This document shows, one piece after another, positions 1 through 7,847 of a DNA stretch of 64,000 bases. The translations under genes and the position numbers were made by a program. The number at the start of each line of letters is the position of its first letter. Position 1 is the stretch's first letter. Under the pieces are notes generated by a model. It worked only from the letters and a program-made list of their open reading frames with translations, made no database searches and was not told the origin of the DNA. Source of the stretch: Nonomuraea cypriaca (GTDB lineage: Bacteria > Actinomycetota > Actinomycetes > Streptosporangiales > Streptosporangiaceae); the NCBI RefSeq assembly GCF_015645445.1, contig NZ_JADOGI010000003.1, positions 62,001-126,000 on the forward strand. The letters run 5' to 3'.

Positions 1-1245
1 CTCGCCACGGGCGATCGCGCCGGCCGCGGCGGCCGCGAGCTCCTCGGGCCCGCCGTGTTCGCGTGGCTCCAGGTGCCATCGCTCCGCGATCGCCTGGAGG
101 TCCACTCCGGTGAGCCGGGGCGGGCCGAGGTAGACGTGCCGCATCGCCGGCCCCGCCACGGTCTCGTGGCCCATCAGGTTGTGGTGGGCGTAGAGCACGG
201 CGCCCACGGCGTTTCCGTCGTCGGTCGCCGCGGGGAAGACGAACATGCGGTCGATCTCGGTCTCGCGCATGATCCGCGTGTTGAGCTTGGAGTTGAGGAA
301 CGAGCCGCCGGACAGCGCCAGCGAGCGGCTGCCCGTGACGGCGAGCACATGCCGGGTCAGGTGCAGGACCGCTTCCTCGAACTCCTCCTGCAACTGCGCG
401 GCGAGGTCGTGGTGGAACGGCTCGTACGGAGCCCGCGGCGGACGCGAGACGAGCCGCAGTTCATCACCCTCGAGCACCGCGACGCCGAGTTCGACGAGCG
501 AATCGGCCGCGCGGTCGAACCGCAGCTCGCCATTCGGCGCCGGCTCGAAGAAGAGGTTCTCCGCGCTGAACCGCTTGCCGTAGGACGCGAGCCCCATGGT
601 CTTGCCGGCGTCGTCGTAGATGGTGCCGGCTTCGTGGAACCCCAGCGCGAGCGTGACCACGCGGTAGATCTCCCCGATGCCGGACAGATCCGACGGCGTA
701 CGGATGTGCCCGTCACGCATGTAGCCGGCCCAGCGGTCGACATCGCGCTTTAGGCGCATGACGTCCTTGGGTCTCTCGCCGACGCGGAAGAAGAACGCCG
801 TCTCCCGCTCCCGGCCGCCGTCGATGAGCGAGCCGTAGCAGTCGATGGCCAGCGCCGCGGCCTCGTCGAAGCCCGAGGAGTAGAACGCGGCGCTCGCGTG
901 CGCGAGATGGTGGGCGGGGTGCGGCAACGTGAGGCATCGCTCGGGCGGCGCGACGAGGCCCAGCGAACTCAGCAGCTTCGCCTCGTCCGCCTCGTCACGG
1001 GATTCGGTCGACGTCGCGATCCAGCCGTCGATGTCGGTCGATACGAGTCCCGCCGCCGACAGGATCTCGTTGGTCAGGTCGGCCATCATGGCCGAGTAAG
1101 CGTGCAGCGGGACCGTGCCCCGCTTGATTCGAGTAGTGCGTTCGAGTGCGAGCGCAAAACGAATGACACCGTCTTCCGCTAAACACACACTGCTGTCATG
1201 GCTCAGGTTGAAGCCGATGATCCGAGTAGAAATAACTACCCCCAA
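1..1245 (-). CDS. Carbamoyltransferase, NodU/CmcH family (C-terminus off the window)
   Basis: The protein would transfer a carbamoyl group from carbamoyl phosphate (through carbamoyl-AMP) to a small-molecule hydroxyl, as in antibiotic tailoring. Visible family landmarks, in order, are an N-terminal IIGFNLSHDSSVCLAEDG block, the metal-binding LPHPAHHLAHASAAFYSSGF histidines, an AIDCYGSLIDGG nucleotide-binding block, KTMGLASYGKRF, and LALSGGSFLNSKLN followed by DDGNAVGAVLYAHHN. The reading frame runs off the left edge, so the C-terminal domain is incomplete. The start is uncertain: the conserved N-terminal block needs a start upstream of base 1222 and an in-frame stop lies at 1261-1263, leaving TTG at 1245 as the only usual start codon. 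The third codon of the internal GTG at 1188 is TTA, suggesting bldA dependence. The divergent neighbour is a damaged radical-SAM gene. Confidence 0.85.
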   Translation of the reverse strand, partial: MGVVISTRIIGFNLSHDSSVCLAEDGVIRFALALERTTRIKRGTVPLHAYSAMMADLTNEILSAAGLVSTDIDGWIATSTESRDEADEAKLLSSLGLVAPPERCLTLPHPAHHLAHASAAFYSSGFDEAAALAIDCYGSLIDGGRERETAFFFRVGERPKDVMRLKRDVDRWAGYMRDGHIRTPSDLSGIGEIYRVVTLALGFHEAGTIYDDAGKTMGLASYGKRFSAENLFFEPAPNGELRFDRAADSLVELGVAVLEGDELRLVSRPPRAPYEPFHHDLAAQLQEEFEEAVLHLTRHVLAVTGSRSLALSGGSFLNSKLNTRIMRETEIDRMFVFPAATDDGNAVGAVLYAHHNLMGHETVAGPAMRHVYLGPPRLTGVDLQAIAERWHLEPREHGGPEELAAAAAGAIARGE

Positions 1246-1342
1246 GAACCAGCGCGGATGTCAATGTCACCGCAGCAGCACCAAAGGGCGCGGGACAACA
1301 ACCGGCCATTTCCCCGTTGACAGATTCCCCTGATATGCCCGA

Positions 1343-1370
1343 AGCGTAGCCGAAACGAAGCCGGTGTCAA
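1343..1370 (-). promoter_or_regulatory. Candidate promoter of the carbamoyltransferase
   Basis: Read on the minus strand, TTGACA (1370-1365) is followed after 16 bases by TACGCT (1348-1343). It sits about 100 bases upstream of the likely start at 1245. The -35 match is perfect and the -10 moderate. There is no experimental support. Confidence 0.35.
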
Positions 1371-1641
1371 CACCCGAGACCAACATTTCGACCCCTCCGG
1401 AACTACCGGCCGTCCCGCCGGTCGAGGACTGATCACCGGGACTATCAGGCATTTCACCTCGGGAGCGGAGGCCGAATCACAATCGCGACGACGCCCTCAT
1501 CGATCTCCTTCTCGCTGATCGTTTCCGGCGGGCCTCGACTCGGGCCGGCCCTGTCTCCTGGGCGTCGCTTCGTGGCGGCCTCGTCTCGTGGGCACACCCG
1601 AGGGCGCGCCATCCCCGCCGCGAAGGCGGACCACTCAATGC

Positions 1642-1670
1642 TTGACAGTAATCGGACCCACTGATTACAT
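1642..1670 (+). promoter_or_regulatory. Sigma-70-like promoter facing the radical-SAM gene
   Basis: A consensus -35 TTGACA (1642-1647) is separated by exactly 17 bases from TTACAT (1665-1670), a strong housekeeping-type match for a high-GC genome. It points right and lies about 430 bases before the GTG at 2104, so the transcript would have a long leader or carry the short frame at 1973-2107. Confidence 0.5.
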
Positions 1671-1972
1671 CGGGCGTTGTCGCCTCCGTGCGCGGCGCGG
1701 GGGGCTTTTGGAAATCGACTACGAACATCCGACCGGTCGCTCTCGGGGGGAAGCGCGTGGGCTCTTCACCGGATATGTGGCAAGTGCGGCTGAACACCGC
1801 CCCGGCAACGACGCTTATGACTGCGCCCCAGGTGAATATGTAGGCGGCCTGCGGTGCGGGCGGGATTTCCGCACGTGTCCGGAATTCACATCGCGTGCGA
1901 CTCCGTCTCGGATCAGTGCGACGGCCATTCCATCGTACTCACCGCGGGTGTCTCCTTGTCCGAGATCGGCGC

Positions 1973-2107
1973 ATGCACATCGTCAACCGGCTGTCACGTC
2001 TGGTGTTCCGCATGACAGCGATGACAGCCATGTGCATGAATTCCGCTGATCCCGTGTACGAGGGGTGGCCGACGAGCCATGACAGGTCGCGAGAGGAGCG
2101 CAAGTGA
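1973..2107 (+). CDS. Possible 44-aa peptide overlapping the radical-SAM start
   Basis: A short frame starts at ATG 1973 and its TGA overlaps the GTG of the next gene (AAGTGA, 2102-2107), the geometry of translational coupling. The peptide is methionine-rich (MTAMTAMCM), then has DPVYEGWPTS and a charged tail. No good ribosome-binding site precedes it. The position before a cobalamin/radical-SAM gene would fit a modified-peptide precursor, but a chance frame is at least as likely. Confidence 0.2.
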   Translation: MHIVNRLSRLVFRMTAMTAMCMNSADPVYEGWPTSHDRSREERK

Positions 2108-3352
2108 GCGACCGCTTAGTCACCTTGGTCAATCCGAACCGTATCCACCCCGGGATCACTCCGTACGCCCTCGACATCCTGACGACCTCGCTCGAGCAGG
2201 CCGGATATGACGTCGAGGTAGTCGATCTGACCTTCCGGCGTGACGCCTGGAAAGACGCGTTGACGGATTACTTCAGTGACCGCCGGCCGCTGCTCATCGG
2301 CGTGACCATACGCAACACCGACACCATCTATCCGCAGGAACAGAAGGTGTTTCTCGGTGCGCACAAGGAGATCATCGAGGAGATACGCCGGCTGGCGGAC
2401 GCGCCGATCGTCGCCGGAGGCGTCGGCTTCTCGTCCATGCCCGTCGCGGCCACCGACTATCTCGGCGTCGACTACGGGGTGAAGGGGCCCGGCGAGATCG
2501 TCCGCCGCAAGCACGGCGACGCCGGCTCCCCGCTGCACGACCTGCGCCTGTGGATCTACTCCCAGCCGGCCCCGTTCGACGACGAACTGGCCGAGTTACT
2601 GGCCCAGGCGGGGTGCGCGGGGGTGAATGTGGCTCCCGACCACGTACGCGAGGACCTGCTGAACGGGTGGAAGGTCACTCAGCGCGGGACGCGCTATTAC
2701 GGCTATGACGACTTGGTCAACGTCGTGGAGCTCACGCGCAAGCACGGAATGCTCTGCATGATCGAGGTGCTGCTCGGGATGCCGGGTGAGACGATCGACA
2801 CGCTGCGCGAGTGCATCGACCGCACCATGGAGTTGGACGTGACGGTCGTCGGTTTCACGCTCGGACTGCGCATCTTCCCGTACTCACCGCTGGGCATGCA
2901 GTGCGCCGCGCTGAGCGGCGGAGACAAGGCGGTGCCCGGAGTGCAGTCGAACACCGCCACGCGGCCGATCATCCTGCGCACCGCGGAGCAGTGCTCCACT
3001 CCCCTCGAGTACGAGCGCCAGTTCATGTTCGAGGAAGGCGGTTCCTTCCGGCCGCTGTACTACTTCTCACCGGAACTGCCCGAGGACCGCAGACCCTCGC
3101 GCGACCCGACGGCCGTGGCTGAACACCCTGAGCTTCATGTGGGACCACATCGCCGCGTCCGACTATCCGCGGGTGATGCTGCCCACCGCGCCAGGCCTGA
3201 CCCAGCACGACAACAACTATGCCGACAACCCCTTCCTGACGAACCTCGTGGCGCTCGGCTACAAGGGCGCCTTCTGGTCACGGTGGCGCGAGCGTGACCA
3301 GATCATGCGGCAGGCCGCCGCGGAAGGGTTGCCGGTTCCGGTCAATGTCTGA
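2104..3352 (+). pseudogene. Cobalamin-binding radical-SAM enzyme, internally deleted and frameshifted
   Basis: The start is GTG 2104 after a good GAGAGGAG site (2091-2098). Residues 1-125 look like a B12-binding N-terminal domain, ending at VDYGVKGPGE. The next residues, HDLRLWIYSQPAPFDDEL and AGCAGVNV, belong to the late part of a radical-SAM barrel, followed by LLGMPGET. The segment between, which should hold the CX3CX2C cluster motif and roughly 100-140 residues, is absent, and no such motif exists elsewhere. Near 3105-3122 the frame shifts: the original frame runs to 3297 as nonsense, while plausible protein (NTLSFMWDHIAASDYPRV, then NYADNPFLTNLVALGYKG) continues in another frame to the TGA at 3350-3352. 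Codon 5 is TTA. The ancestor was probably a tailoring methyltransferase or rearrangement enzyme; this copy should be inactive. Confidence 0.75.
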
Positions 3353-3401
3353 TCGCGACAGCAACGACGATTCGTCGATGGAGCAGGAGAAGGAAACGGG
3401 G

Positions 3402-4139
3402 ATGACGGAACAGGGGCGCCTGGTAACGGCGCTGCGGTCCATCGCGGCAGAGGTGGAGACCGCACAGGCGTGGAACACGACCTCCCGCGCCATGGTAGGA
3501 GAGCGCATCGTCACGGTGTTCGGCTCCGCGCGCGGCAAGCGCGGTCAGCCGTCCTACGAACTGGCCAGGGAACTCGGAACCGCGCTGGCCGAGCGCGGAT
3601 GGACGGCCGTGACCGGCGGCGGGCCAGGCATCATGCAGGCGGTCAGGGACGGAAGCGGCGACACCCTGTCCAGGGCGGTGCGCATCGAGATCCCAGGGGA
3701 GGAGCCGGAGACGGAGCTGGACTCCACCCGGTCGATCATCGTCGGCACGTTCGCGCTGCGCAAACTGCTGCTGACGCACGACATCGACGCGCTGTTCGTC
3801 CTGCCAGGCGGCCTCGGCACCTTCGATGAGCTTTTCGAGGTGCTGACGCACCAGGTGCTCGACCGGCTCCACCCGTTCCCGGTGATCCTGATGCAGCCCG
3901 AGGGGATCCACATCTGGGACGCCTGGCTGAGGTTCATGGACGAACACGTCGTGCGGCCTGGGCTGCTCGACGCTTCCGCTCTGTCTCACGTGGTCATCGC
4001 GAAGAACGTCGAAGATGCTCTCGCCCTTGCGGAGTCCGCCACGCCGTGGACGGGAGCGGCCGACGACGCGTTGACGGGGCGAACAGAAGAGGGGCCGCAA
4101 GCGGCGGTGCCGGCCGCCGCGGCCGGTCAGGTGTCATGA
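3402..4139 (+). CDS. LOG family protein (lysine-decarboxylase-like, Rossmann)
   Basis: This is a LOG/TIGR00730-type protein, a family that includes cytokinin riboside-5'-monophosphate phosphoribohydrolases. The nucleotide-binding GGGPGIM motif and the catalytic PGGLGTFDELFE motif (PGGxGTxxE) are both intact, as is the RK pair in FALRKLLL. The N-terminal VTVFGSARGKRG is the usual first strand. ATG 3402 is chosen because AGGAGAAGG lies nine bases upstream; an alternative ATG at 3345 would overlap the stop of the damaged gene before it (3350-3352) and suggests that the pair was once translated together. The C-terminal 40 residues are alanine-rich and not conserved. In a biosynthetic context it could release a base from a nucleotide; the substrate is unknown. 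Confidence 0.8.
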   Translation: MTEQGRLVTALRSIAAEVETAQAWNTTSRAMVGERIVTVFGSARGKRGQPSYELARELGTALAERGWTAVTGGGPGIMQAVRDGSGDTLSRAVRIEIPGEEPETELDSTRSIIVGTFALRKLLLTHDIDALFVLPGGLGTFDELFEVLTHQVLDRLHPFPVILMQPEGIHIWDAWLRFMDEHVVRPGLLDASALSHVVIAKNVEDALALAESATPWTGAADDALTGRTEEGPQAAVPAAAAGQVS

Positions 4140-4160
4140 GCGCGCGTATAGGAAGGATGG

Positions 4161-4223
4161 TGCGGGGTGGGCCGGCTTCCCGCCCTCCCCCGGTGCGCAT
4201 CAGCGCTTTCGGCCCACCCCGCA
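4161..4223. terminator. Long inverted repeat between convergent genes
   Basis: A perfect 13-base inverted repeat (4161-4173 and 4211-4223) is separated by 37 bases. It lies between the convergent LOG and methyltransferase genes, with the right arm inside the last codons of the methyltransferase. It could act as a two-way terminator; there is no T-run. Confidence 0.45.
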
Positions 4224-4997
4224 GGTCGCCGCCATCCCCGTCACACGATCCAGCGCGGGAACCGACTCGTCCGGACGCCACTCCGGCAGCGGCACCGCTC
4301 CCGGGGGCACCAGTTCGAGCCCGTCCAGGAACTCGGCGATCCGCTCAGGCGAGCGAAGCACCGCCCCCGTCCCGGAGGCGCTGTAGAAGGCCGCCGCCTT
4401 CTGGAGCTGCGGGGTGTCGCCGATGTGGCTGATGACCAGATACGACCCCGGCGGCATCGCGTCCATCACCGTGCGGACGATCCGGTGGGCGTCCCCGTCC
4501 GGCACGAAGTGCAGCATCGCCAGCATCATCACCGCGACAGGCTGGTCAAGGCCCATCAGCGAGTCCGCCTCCGCCAGGATCGGCTCCGGCTCGTAAAGGT
4601 CGCCCTCCACCACATGGGTGGCGCCGGTCGTGGCCAGCAACGCCCGCGCGTGCGCCAGCGCCACCGGGTCGTTGTCAACGTAGACGACCTCGGCCTCAGG
4701 ACGGACCTTCTGCGCCACCTCGTGGACGTTCTCCATCGTCGGCAGCCCCGCTCCCAAGTCCAGGAACCGCCCGATGCCTGCTTCACCGGCCAGGAACCGC
4801 ACCACCCGGCGAAGGAACAACCGGTTGTGATACGCCATCACCGGCATCTCGGGCACGACGGCCTTGACCCGGTCGCCCATTTCTCGATCGGCCGCGAAGT
4901 TGTCCTTTCCGCCCAGCCAATAGTCATAGACGCGAGCGATACTCGGAACGTTCGGATTGACGCCTGCGGGGGGATTCTCATCGCGGTCCATGGTCAT
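4200..4997 (-). CDS. SAM-dependent methyltransferase, DUF574 (PF04672) family
   Basis: A 265-residue protein of the actinomycete DUF574 methyltransferase family, members of which are numerous in Streptosporangiales and Streptomyces. The family signature near the N-terminus, NVPSIARVYDYWLGGKDNF, is present, then motif I as FLDLGAGLPT, the acidic ribose-binding end of strand 2 as VVYVDNDPVALAHARALL, and AVMMLAMLHFVPDGDA in the motif IV area. Methyl acceptors are mostly unknown; the proteins are cytoplasmic. Two start codons are close together (4997 and 4991). The stop lies within a long inverted repeat shared with the convergent LOG gene. It stands alone, with the next gene on the same strand about 50 bases upstream. 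Confidence 0.9.
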   Translation of the reverse strand: MTMDRDENPPAGVNPNVPSIARVYDYWLGGKDNFAADREMGDRVKAVVPEMPVMAYHNRLFLRRVVRFLAGEAGIGRFLDLGAGLPTMENVHEVAQKVRPEAEVVYVDNDPVALAHARALLATTGATHVVEGDLYEPEPILAEADSLMGLDQPVAVMMLAMLHFVPDGDAHRIVRTVMDAMPPGSYLVISHIGDTPQLQKAAAFYSASGTGAVLRSPERIAEFLDGLELVPPGAVPLPEWRPDESVPALDRVTGMAATCGVGRKR

Positions 4998-5045
4998 GAC
5001 GGTAACAACCCTGACGCCCAGCCGTGACCGTCGGCATCGGCCGGG

Positions 5046-6083
5046 TCAGTCCCGCGTCTTGCGGGGCAGCCGGTCGTACGGCACCGCGTGGCTCGTGTGC
5101 CCGTGGACGCCGGTGGTGGTCGTCGCGGTGAACAGGGAGTTGAGCAGCGCCTCCTCGACCGAGTCCATGACCGCGGCGAAAACGGGGTTCAGCGCGTCGT
5201 CGGGCAGGGTGGCGAGCCGCGGCGGCGCCGTGCTGAAGGCGATCGCGTAGTCGCCGCTCCCGTTGGAGTACGACGCCCCGACGCGGCCCATCGCGAAGAC
5301 CGCCCGGCGGGCGAGGCGGCCCAGTTGGCGAGCGTCGAGCGCCGCGTCGGTGGCCACCACGATCATGCAGGAGTTGCCGGACGGCTCCTCGGGACCGGCG
5401 TCCGGGACGAGCTCGCCGACCGGCATCGGGACACCCTGGACGGTCAGCACGCCGCCGAAGTTCGCCTGCACGAGCGCCCCGACCGTCACCTGAGCACCGT
5501 CCACCGCCGGCCGCCGGGACGAGGTCCCGATGCCGGCCTTGAACCCCAGGGCGGTCGTCCCGGTGCCCGCCCCCACGCATCCCTCCGCGGGCAGCCCGCC
5601 GGACGCCCCTTCCAGCGCGTCCAGAACGTGCCGTTCGGTGATCGGGCGGCGCCGGATGTCGGACAGGAAGCCGTCGTTGGTCTCCCCCACGAGCGGATTG
5701 AACGACAGCCCGTCCCGGCGAAGCCTCATCAGGTACGTGAGCAGCGCGTCGGCCGCCCTGAACACCGACAAGGTGGCGGTCAGCACGATGGGCGACTCCA
5801 GAACGCCGAGTTCGCCGACCTGGGTCGAGCCGACCAGCTTGCCGTACCCGTTGCCGGTGCAGACGGCCGCGGGCAGCGCCCGCCGCCCGGTGGTGAGCTG
5901 CCGGGGGACGACGGCGGTGACCCCGGTGTGCAGATCGGCGCCGTCGTCGAGGGTGGTGTGACCCACCAGAACCCCTTCGACATCGGTGATCGCGTTCAGC
6001 GGCCCGGTCGGCAGGGCGCCGACGACGATGCCCAGCGAGCGCGCCCGGGCACGCTCCTCGGATGCGGTGGAGTGGTCGTTCAT
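5046..6083 (-). CDS. P1 family peptidase (DmpA/PF03576), N-terminal nucleophile aminopeptidase
   Basis: These enzymes mature by self-cleavage before a serine or threonine and release N-terminal D- or L-amino acids or beta-peptides. The chain opens with NAITDVEGVLVGHTTL and has GETNDGFLSDIR and the glycine-rich GCVGAGTGTTALGFKAGIG. The likely self-processing site is the Ser in SGNSCMIVVATDAAL, matching the family's G-[NS]-S/T context. ATG 6083 is chosen over the longer upstream frame because AGGAACGG precedes it. No signal peptide is seen, so it should be cytoplasmic. It is followed upstream, on the same strand, by a 2-hydroxyacid dehydrogenase 130 bases away; a shared function is possible but not shown. 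Confidence 0.9.
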   Translation of the reverse strand: MNDHSTASEERARARSLGIVVGALPTGPLNAITDVEGVLVGHTTLDDGADLHTGVTAVVPRQLTTGRRALPAAVCTGNGYGKLVGSTQVGELGVLESPIVLTATLSVFRAADALLTYLMRLRRDGLSFNPLVGETNDGFLSDIRRRPITERHVLDALEGASGGLPAEGCVGAGTGTTALGFKAGIGTSSRRPAVDGAQVTVGALVQANFGGVLTVQGVPMPVGELVPDAGPEEPSGNSCMIVVATDAALDARQLGRLARRAVFAMGRVGASYSNGSGDYAIAFSTAPPRLATLPDDALNPVFAAVMDSVEEALLNSLFTATTTTGVHGHTSHAVPYDRLPRKTRD

Positions 6084-6215
6084 CCCGTTCCTGTGCTCGG
6101 TGTGACGCCCTGCCGATGTCTGACGCGTCAAGGCGTGTGCGGTGGTGTCCCCATGACGAAGACCACGACAATACTCAGGGCATGACGCGGCGGCCGGCGA
6201 GCTGCTCGACCGGCG

Positions 6216-7229
6216 TCAGGCGATGTACGGGAGCTGCTCCGGTTCGACCCGCCCGAGCAGCGGCGCGCCGTTGACGAACCTGCTCACCTCGGCGATCGCG
6301 AATTCGCCGAGCCTGCGCGTCTCGCGGCCCTGCGCGCCGGCCAGGTGCGGGGTGATCAGCACGTTGGGCAGGGCGAAAAGCGGGTGTCCCGGCGGCAGCG
6401 GCTCGGGGTCGGTGACGTCGAGGACGGCGGAGATCCGGCCGGTGGCGCACGCCGCGGTCAGCGCCTCGGTGTCGATCAGTGAGCCGCGGGCGGTGTTGAT
6501 GACGACCGCGCCGTCCGGCAGCAGGCCGAGCCTGCGGGCGTCGAGCATGTGGCGGGTCTCGGGCAGGGCGGGGGCGTGCACGGTGACGAGGTCGCCGCGG
6601 CGGCAGATGTCGTCCATGCCCACGGGCTCGGCGCCGAGGGCCGCGGCTTCGGCCGCGCTCACGTACGGGTCGTAGAGCAGCACCTCGACGTCGAAGGCCC
6701 GCAGCCGCCGCAGCACGAGCCGGCCGATCCTGGAGGCGCCGATCACGCCCACTGTGCAGCCGTGCAGGCCGGTGCCCTCGCCCGAGAACCAGTCCCCGTG
6801 CGCGTCCTCCACCGCGGCGGCGTAGCGCCTGGCGCGGCTGAACGCCTGCTTGGCGCCCAGGACGAGCATGGCGACGGTGTAGTCGGCCACGGGGACGGCG
6901 TTGGCCTCGGCGGCGGAGGACACGACGAGCCCGTTGTCGAACACGACGGGGTCGACGCGGGCCTTGACGGTGCCGGCGGCGTGGATGACGGCACGCAGCC
7001 GGGGCGCGGCGGTCAGCACGGCGGCGTCGATGCGCGGTCCTCCCCATCCGCTGAGCAGGATGTCCGCCTCCGCCAGGGCGGCGGCGGCCGCCGGTCCTTC
7101 GAACGAGGTGAAGGTCGTGGCGGGGTCGATGTCGACCAGTTGCCGTAGCCGGGTGAGCAGGTCGGCAGGGAAGACGCCGTCGAACGCCCAGGGGGCGATG
7201 GCGAAGACCGCGACGGGTCGCCGTGGCAC
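6216..7229 (-). CDS. D-isomer-specific 2-hydroxyacid dehydrogenase family protein
   Basis: An NAD(P)-dependent reductase of 2-keto acids or the reverse. It has the catalytic-domain half around residues 1-100, the cofactor-binding Rossmann motif GVIGASRIGRLVLRRL (an S where the GxGxxG pattern usually has a third G), an acidic residue at the end of strand 2 (LLYDPYVS), NTARGSLIDTEAL carrying the catalytic Arg, the Glu-equivalent DVTDPEPLPPGHPLF, and the catalytic His in LITPHLAGAQG. GTG 7229 is chosen for its AGGAG at 7240-7236 rather than the longer in-frame ATG 7298. A LacI-type operator (7258-7269) lies just upstream, so it may belong to the rhamnogalacturonan regulon, acting on a pectin-derived acid sugar. 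Confidence 0.88.
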   Translation of the reverse strand: MPRRPVAVFAIAPWAFDGVFPADLLTRLRQLVDIDPATTFTSFEGPAAAAALAEADILLSGWGGPRIDAAVLTAAPRLRAVIHAAGTVKARVDPVVFDNGLVVSSAAEANAVPVADYTVAMLVLGAKQAFSRARRYAAAVEDAHGDWFSGEGTGLHGCTVGVIGASRIGRLVLRRLRAFDVEVLLYDPYVSAAEAAALGAEPVGMDDICRRGDLVTVHAPALPETRHMLDARRLGLLPDGAVVINTARGSLIDTEALTAACATGRISAVLDVTDPEPLPPGHPLFALPNVLITPHLAGAQGRETRRLGEFAIAEVSRFVNGAPLLGRVEPEQLPYIA

Positions 7230-7257
7230 TTGATGAGCTCCTATGAGGCGTGGTTGT

Positions 7258-7269
7258 GTAAACGCTTCC
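7258..7269. promoter_or_regulatory. LacI-type operator upstream of the dehydrogenase
   Basis: The 12 bases GTAAACGCTTCC fit the LacI/GalR consensus GNAANCGNTTNC at every fixed position. It lies about 30 bases before the dehydrogenase start at 7229 and about 590 bases from the LacI gene at 7848. Confidence 0.65.
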
Positions 7270-7364
7270 GCAAACGAGGCCACTCTACGTGGCCACATGT
7301 CCTACCACAACGCCCCTCCAGGCCAGAGGCCCAGGAGAACCCCGGACTCCTCCTCAGGCGTCTA

Positions 7365-7393
7365 TTGACGATGCTATGTAACCGTTTTATGTT
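7365..7393 (+). promoter_or_regulatory. Promoter with an embedded LacI-type operator
   Basis: TTGACG (7365-7370), a 17-base spacer and TATGTT (7388-7393) form a good rightward promoter. Bases 7378-7389 (GTAACCGTTTTA) match GNAANCGNTTNC at all but the last fixed base and overlap the spacer and -10, so bound repressor would block polymerase. It drives the transporter remnant at 7441. Confidence 0.6.
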
Positions 7394-7440
7394 GATGAAC
7401 ATTCTGTTTCGAGCTCGGCACCGCGAGAGAGGCGTAGCAC

Positions 7441-7629
7441 GTGAGCATGACGCGGGTCCGCGGCGGCACTGGCGCGACCAGTCCGCCGATCGAGGGGGCA
7501 CGGAAGCCGTCCACCCGCATCGGCCCGCTACGGCGCATCCGTGCCGACCGCGTGCTGCTGCTCCTCGCGGTGCCCGGCGGCGACCAGGTGGCCGGGGAAC
7601 TGGCCAAGGAGTACGCGGCGAACCAATGA
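7441..7629 (+). pseudogene. Sugar ABC permease N-terminus fused to binding-protein C-terminus
   Basis: This 62-codon frame starts at GTG 7441. Its first part, RIGPLRRIRADRVLLLLAVPG, is the usual cytoplasmic head and start of the first membrane helix of an LplB/UgpA-type sugar permease. It switches directly to GGDQVAGELAKEYAANQ, the kind of helical tail that ends LplA-type solute-binding proteins. The rest of the permease, any second permease and nearly all of the binding protein are missing, which fits one deletion across an operon leaving an in-frame scar. It retains its own promoter and operator (7365-7393). It cannot function as a transporter. The assignment rests on short stretches. Confidence 0.55.
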
Positions 7630-7725
7630 CGTCCCGGCTGCAGCGGCCGGCCCGCCGCCGGGATTTCGCACGCGGGGACGTCGCCCAGCCGGACCGTCAC
7701 CGTCTCTCTCCCATCGGCCAGATGT

Positions 7726-7737
7726 TTAATCGTTTAC
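7726..7737. promoter_or_regulatory. LacI-type operator
   Basis: TTAATCGTTTAC matches GNAANCGNTTNC except at the first base. It sits 111 bases before the LacI gene, between it and the transporter remnant. Confidence 0.5.
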
Positions 7738-7805
7738 GCCGTATCCTGGACCGGAGGGAACCAGCAGGCATTTGACACCCCGACCCGCGAACGGAACGAT
7801 CGCGT

Positions 7806-7817
7806 GCAAGCGGTTTA
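7806..7817. promoter_or_regulatory. LacI-type operator, probable autoregulation site
   Basis: GCAAGCGGTTTA matches GNAANCGNTTNC except at the last base. It lies 30 bases before the LacI start codon at 7848, where it could mediate autorepression. Confidence 0.5.
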
Positions 7818-7847
7818 CCAGTTGTTGCACCATCCAGTGGAGGTGGC

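Larger units (their letters stand above)
1246..2103. other. Divergent intergenic region
   Basis: This stretch of about 860 bases has no convincing long gene on either strand. It separates the leftward carbamoyltransferase from the rightward radical-SAM remnant. It holds two candidate promoters (one per direction) and one possible 44-codon reading frame ending at 2107. The rest shows no recognisable coding family and may be decayed sequence. Confidence 0.6.

Noticed and set aside
1588-2049. 153-codon plus-strand frame in the first intergenic region
   Set aside because: Arg/Pro/Ser-rich composition without any family signal, and it spans the promoter at 1642-1670.
3342-4100. 252-codon minus-strand frame opposite the LOG gene
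   Set aside because: The plus strand encodes an intact GGGPGIM and PGGLGTFDE protein; the reverse frame is Arg/His-rich shadow.
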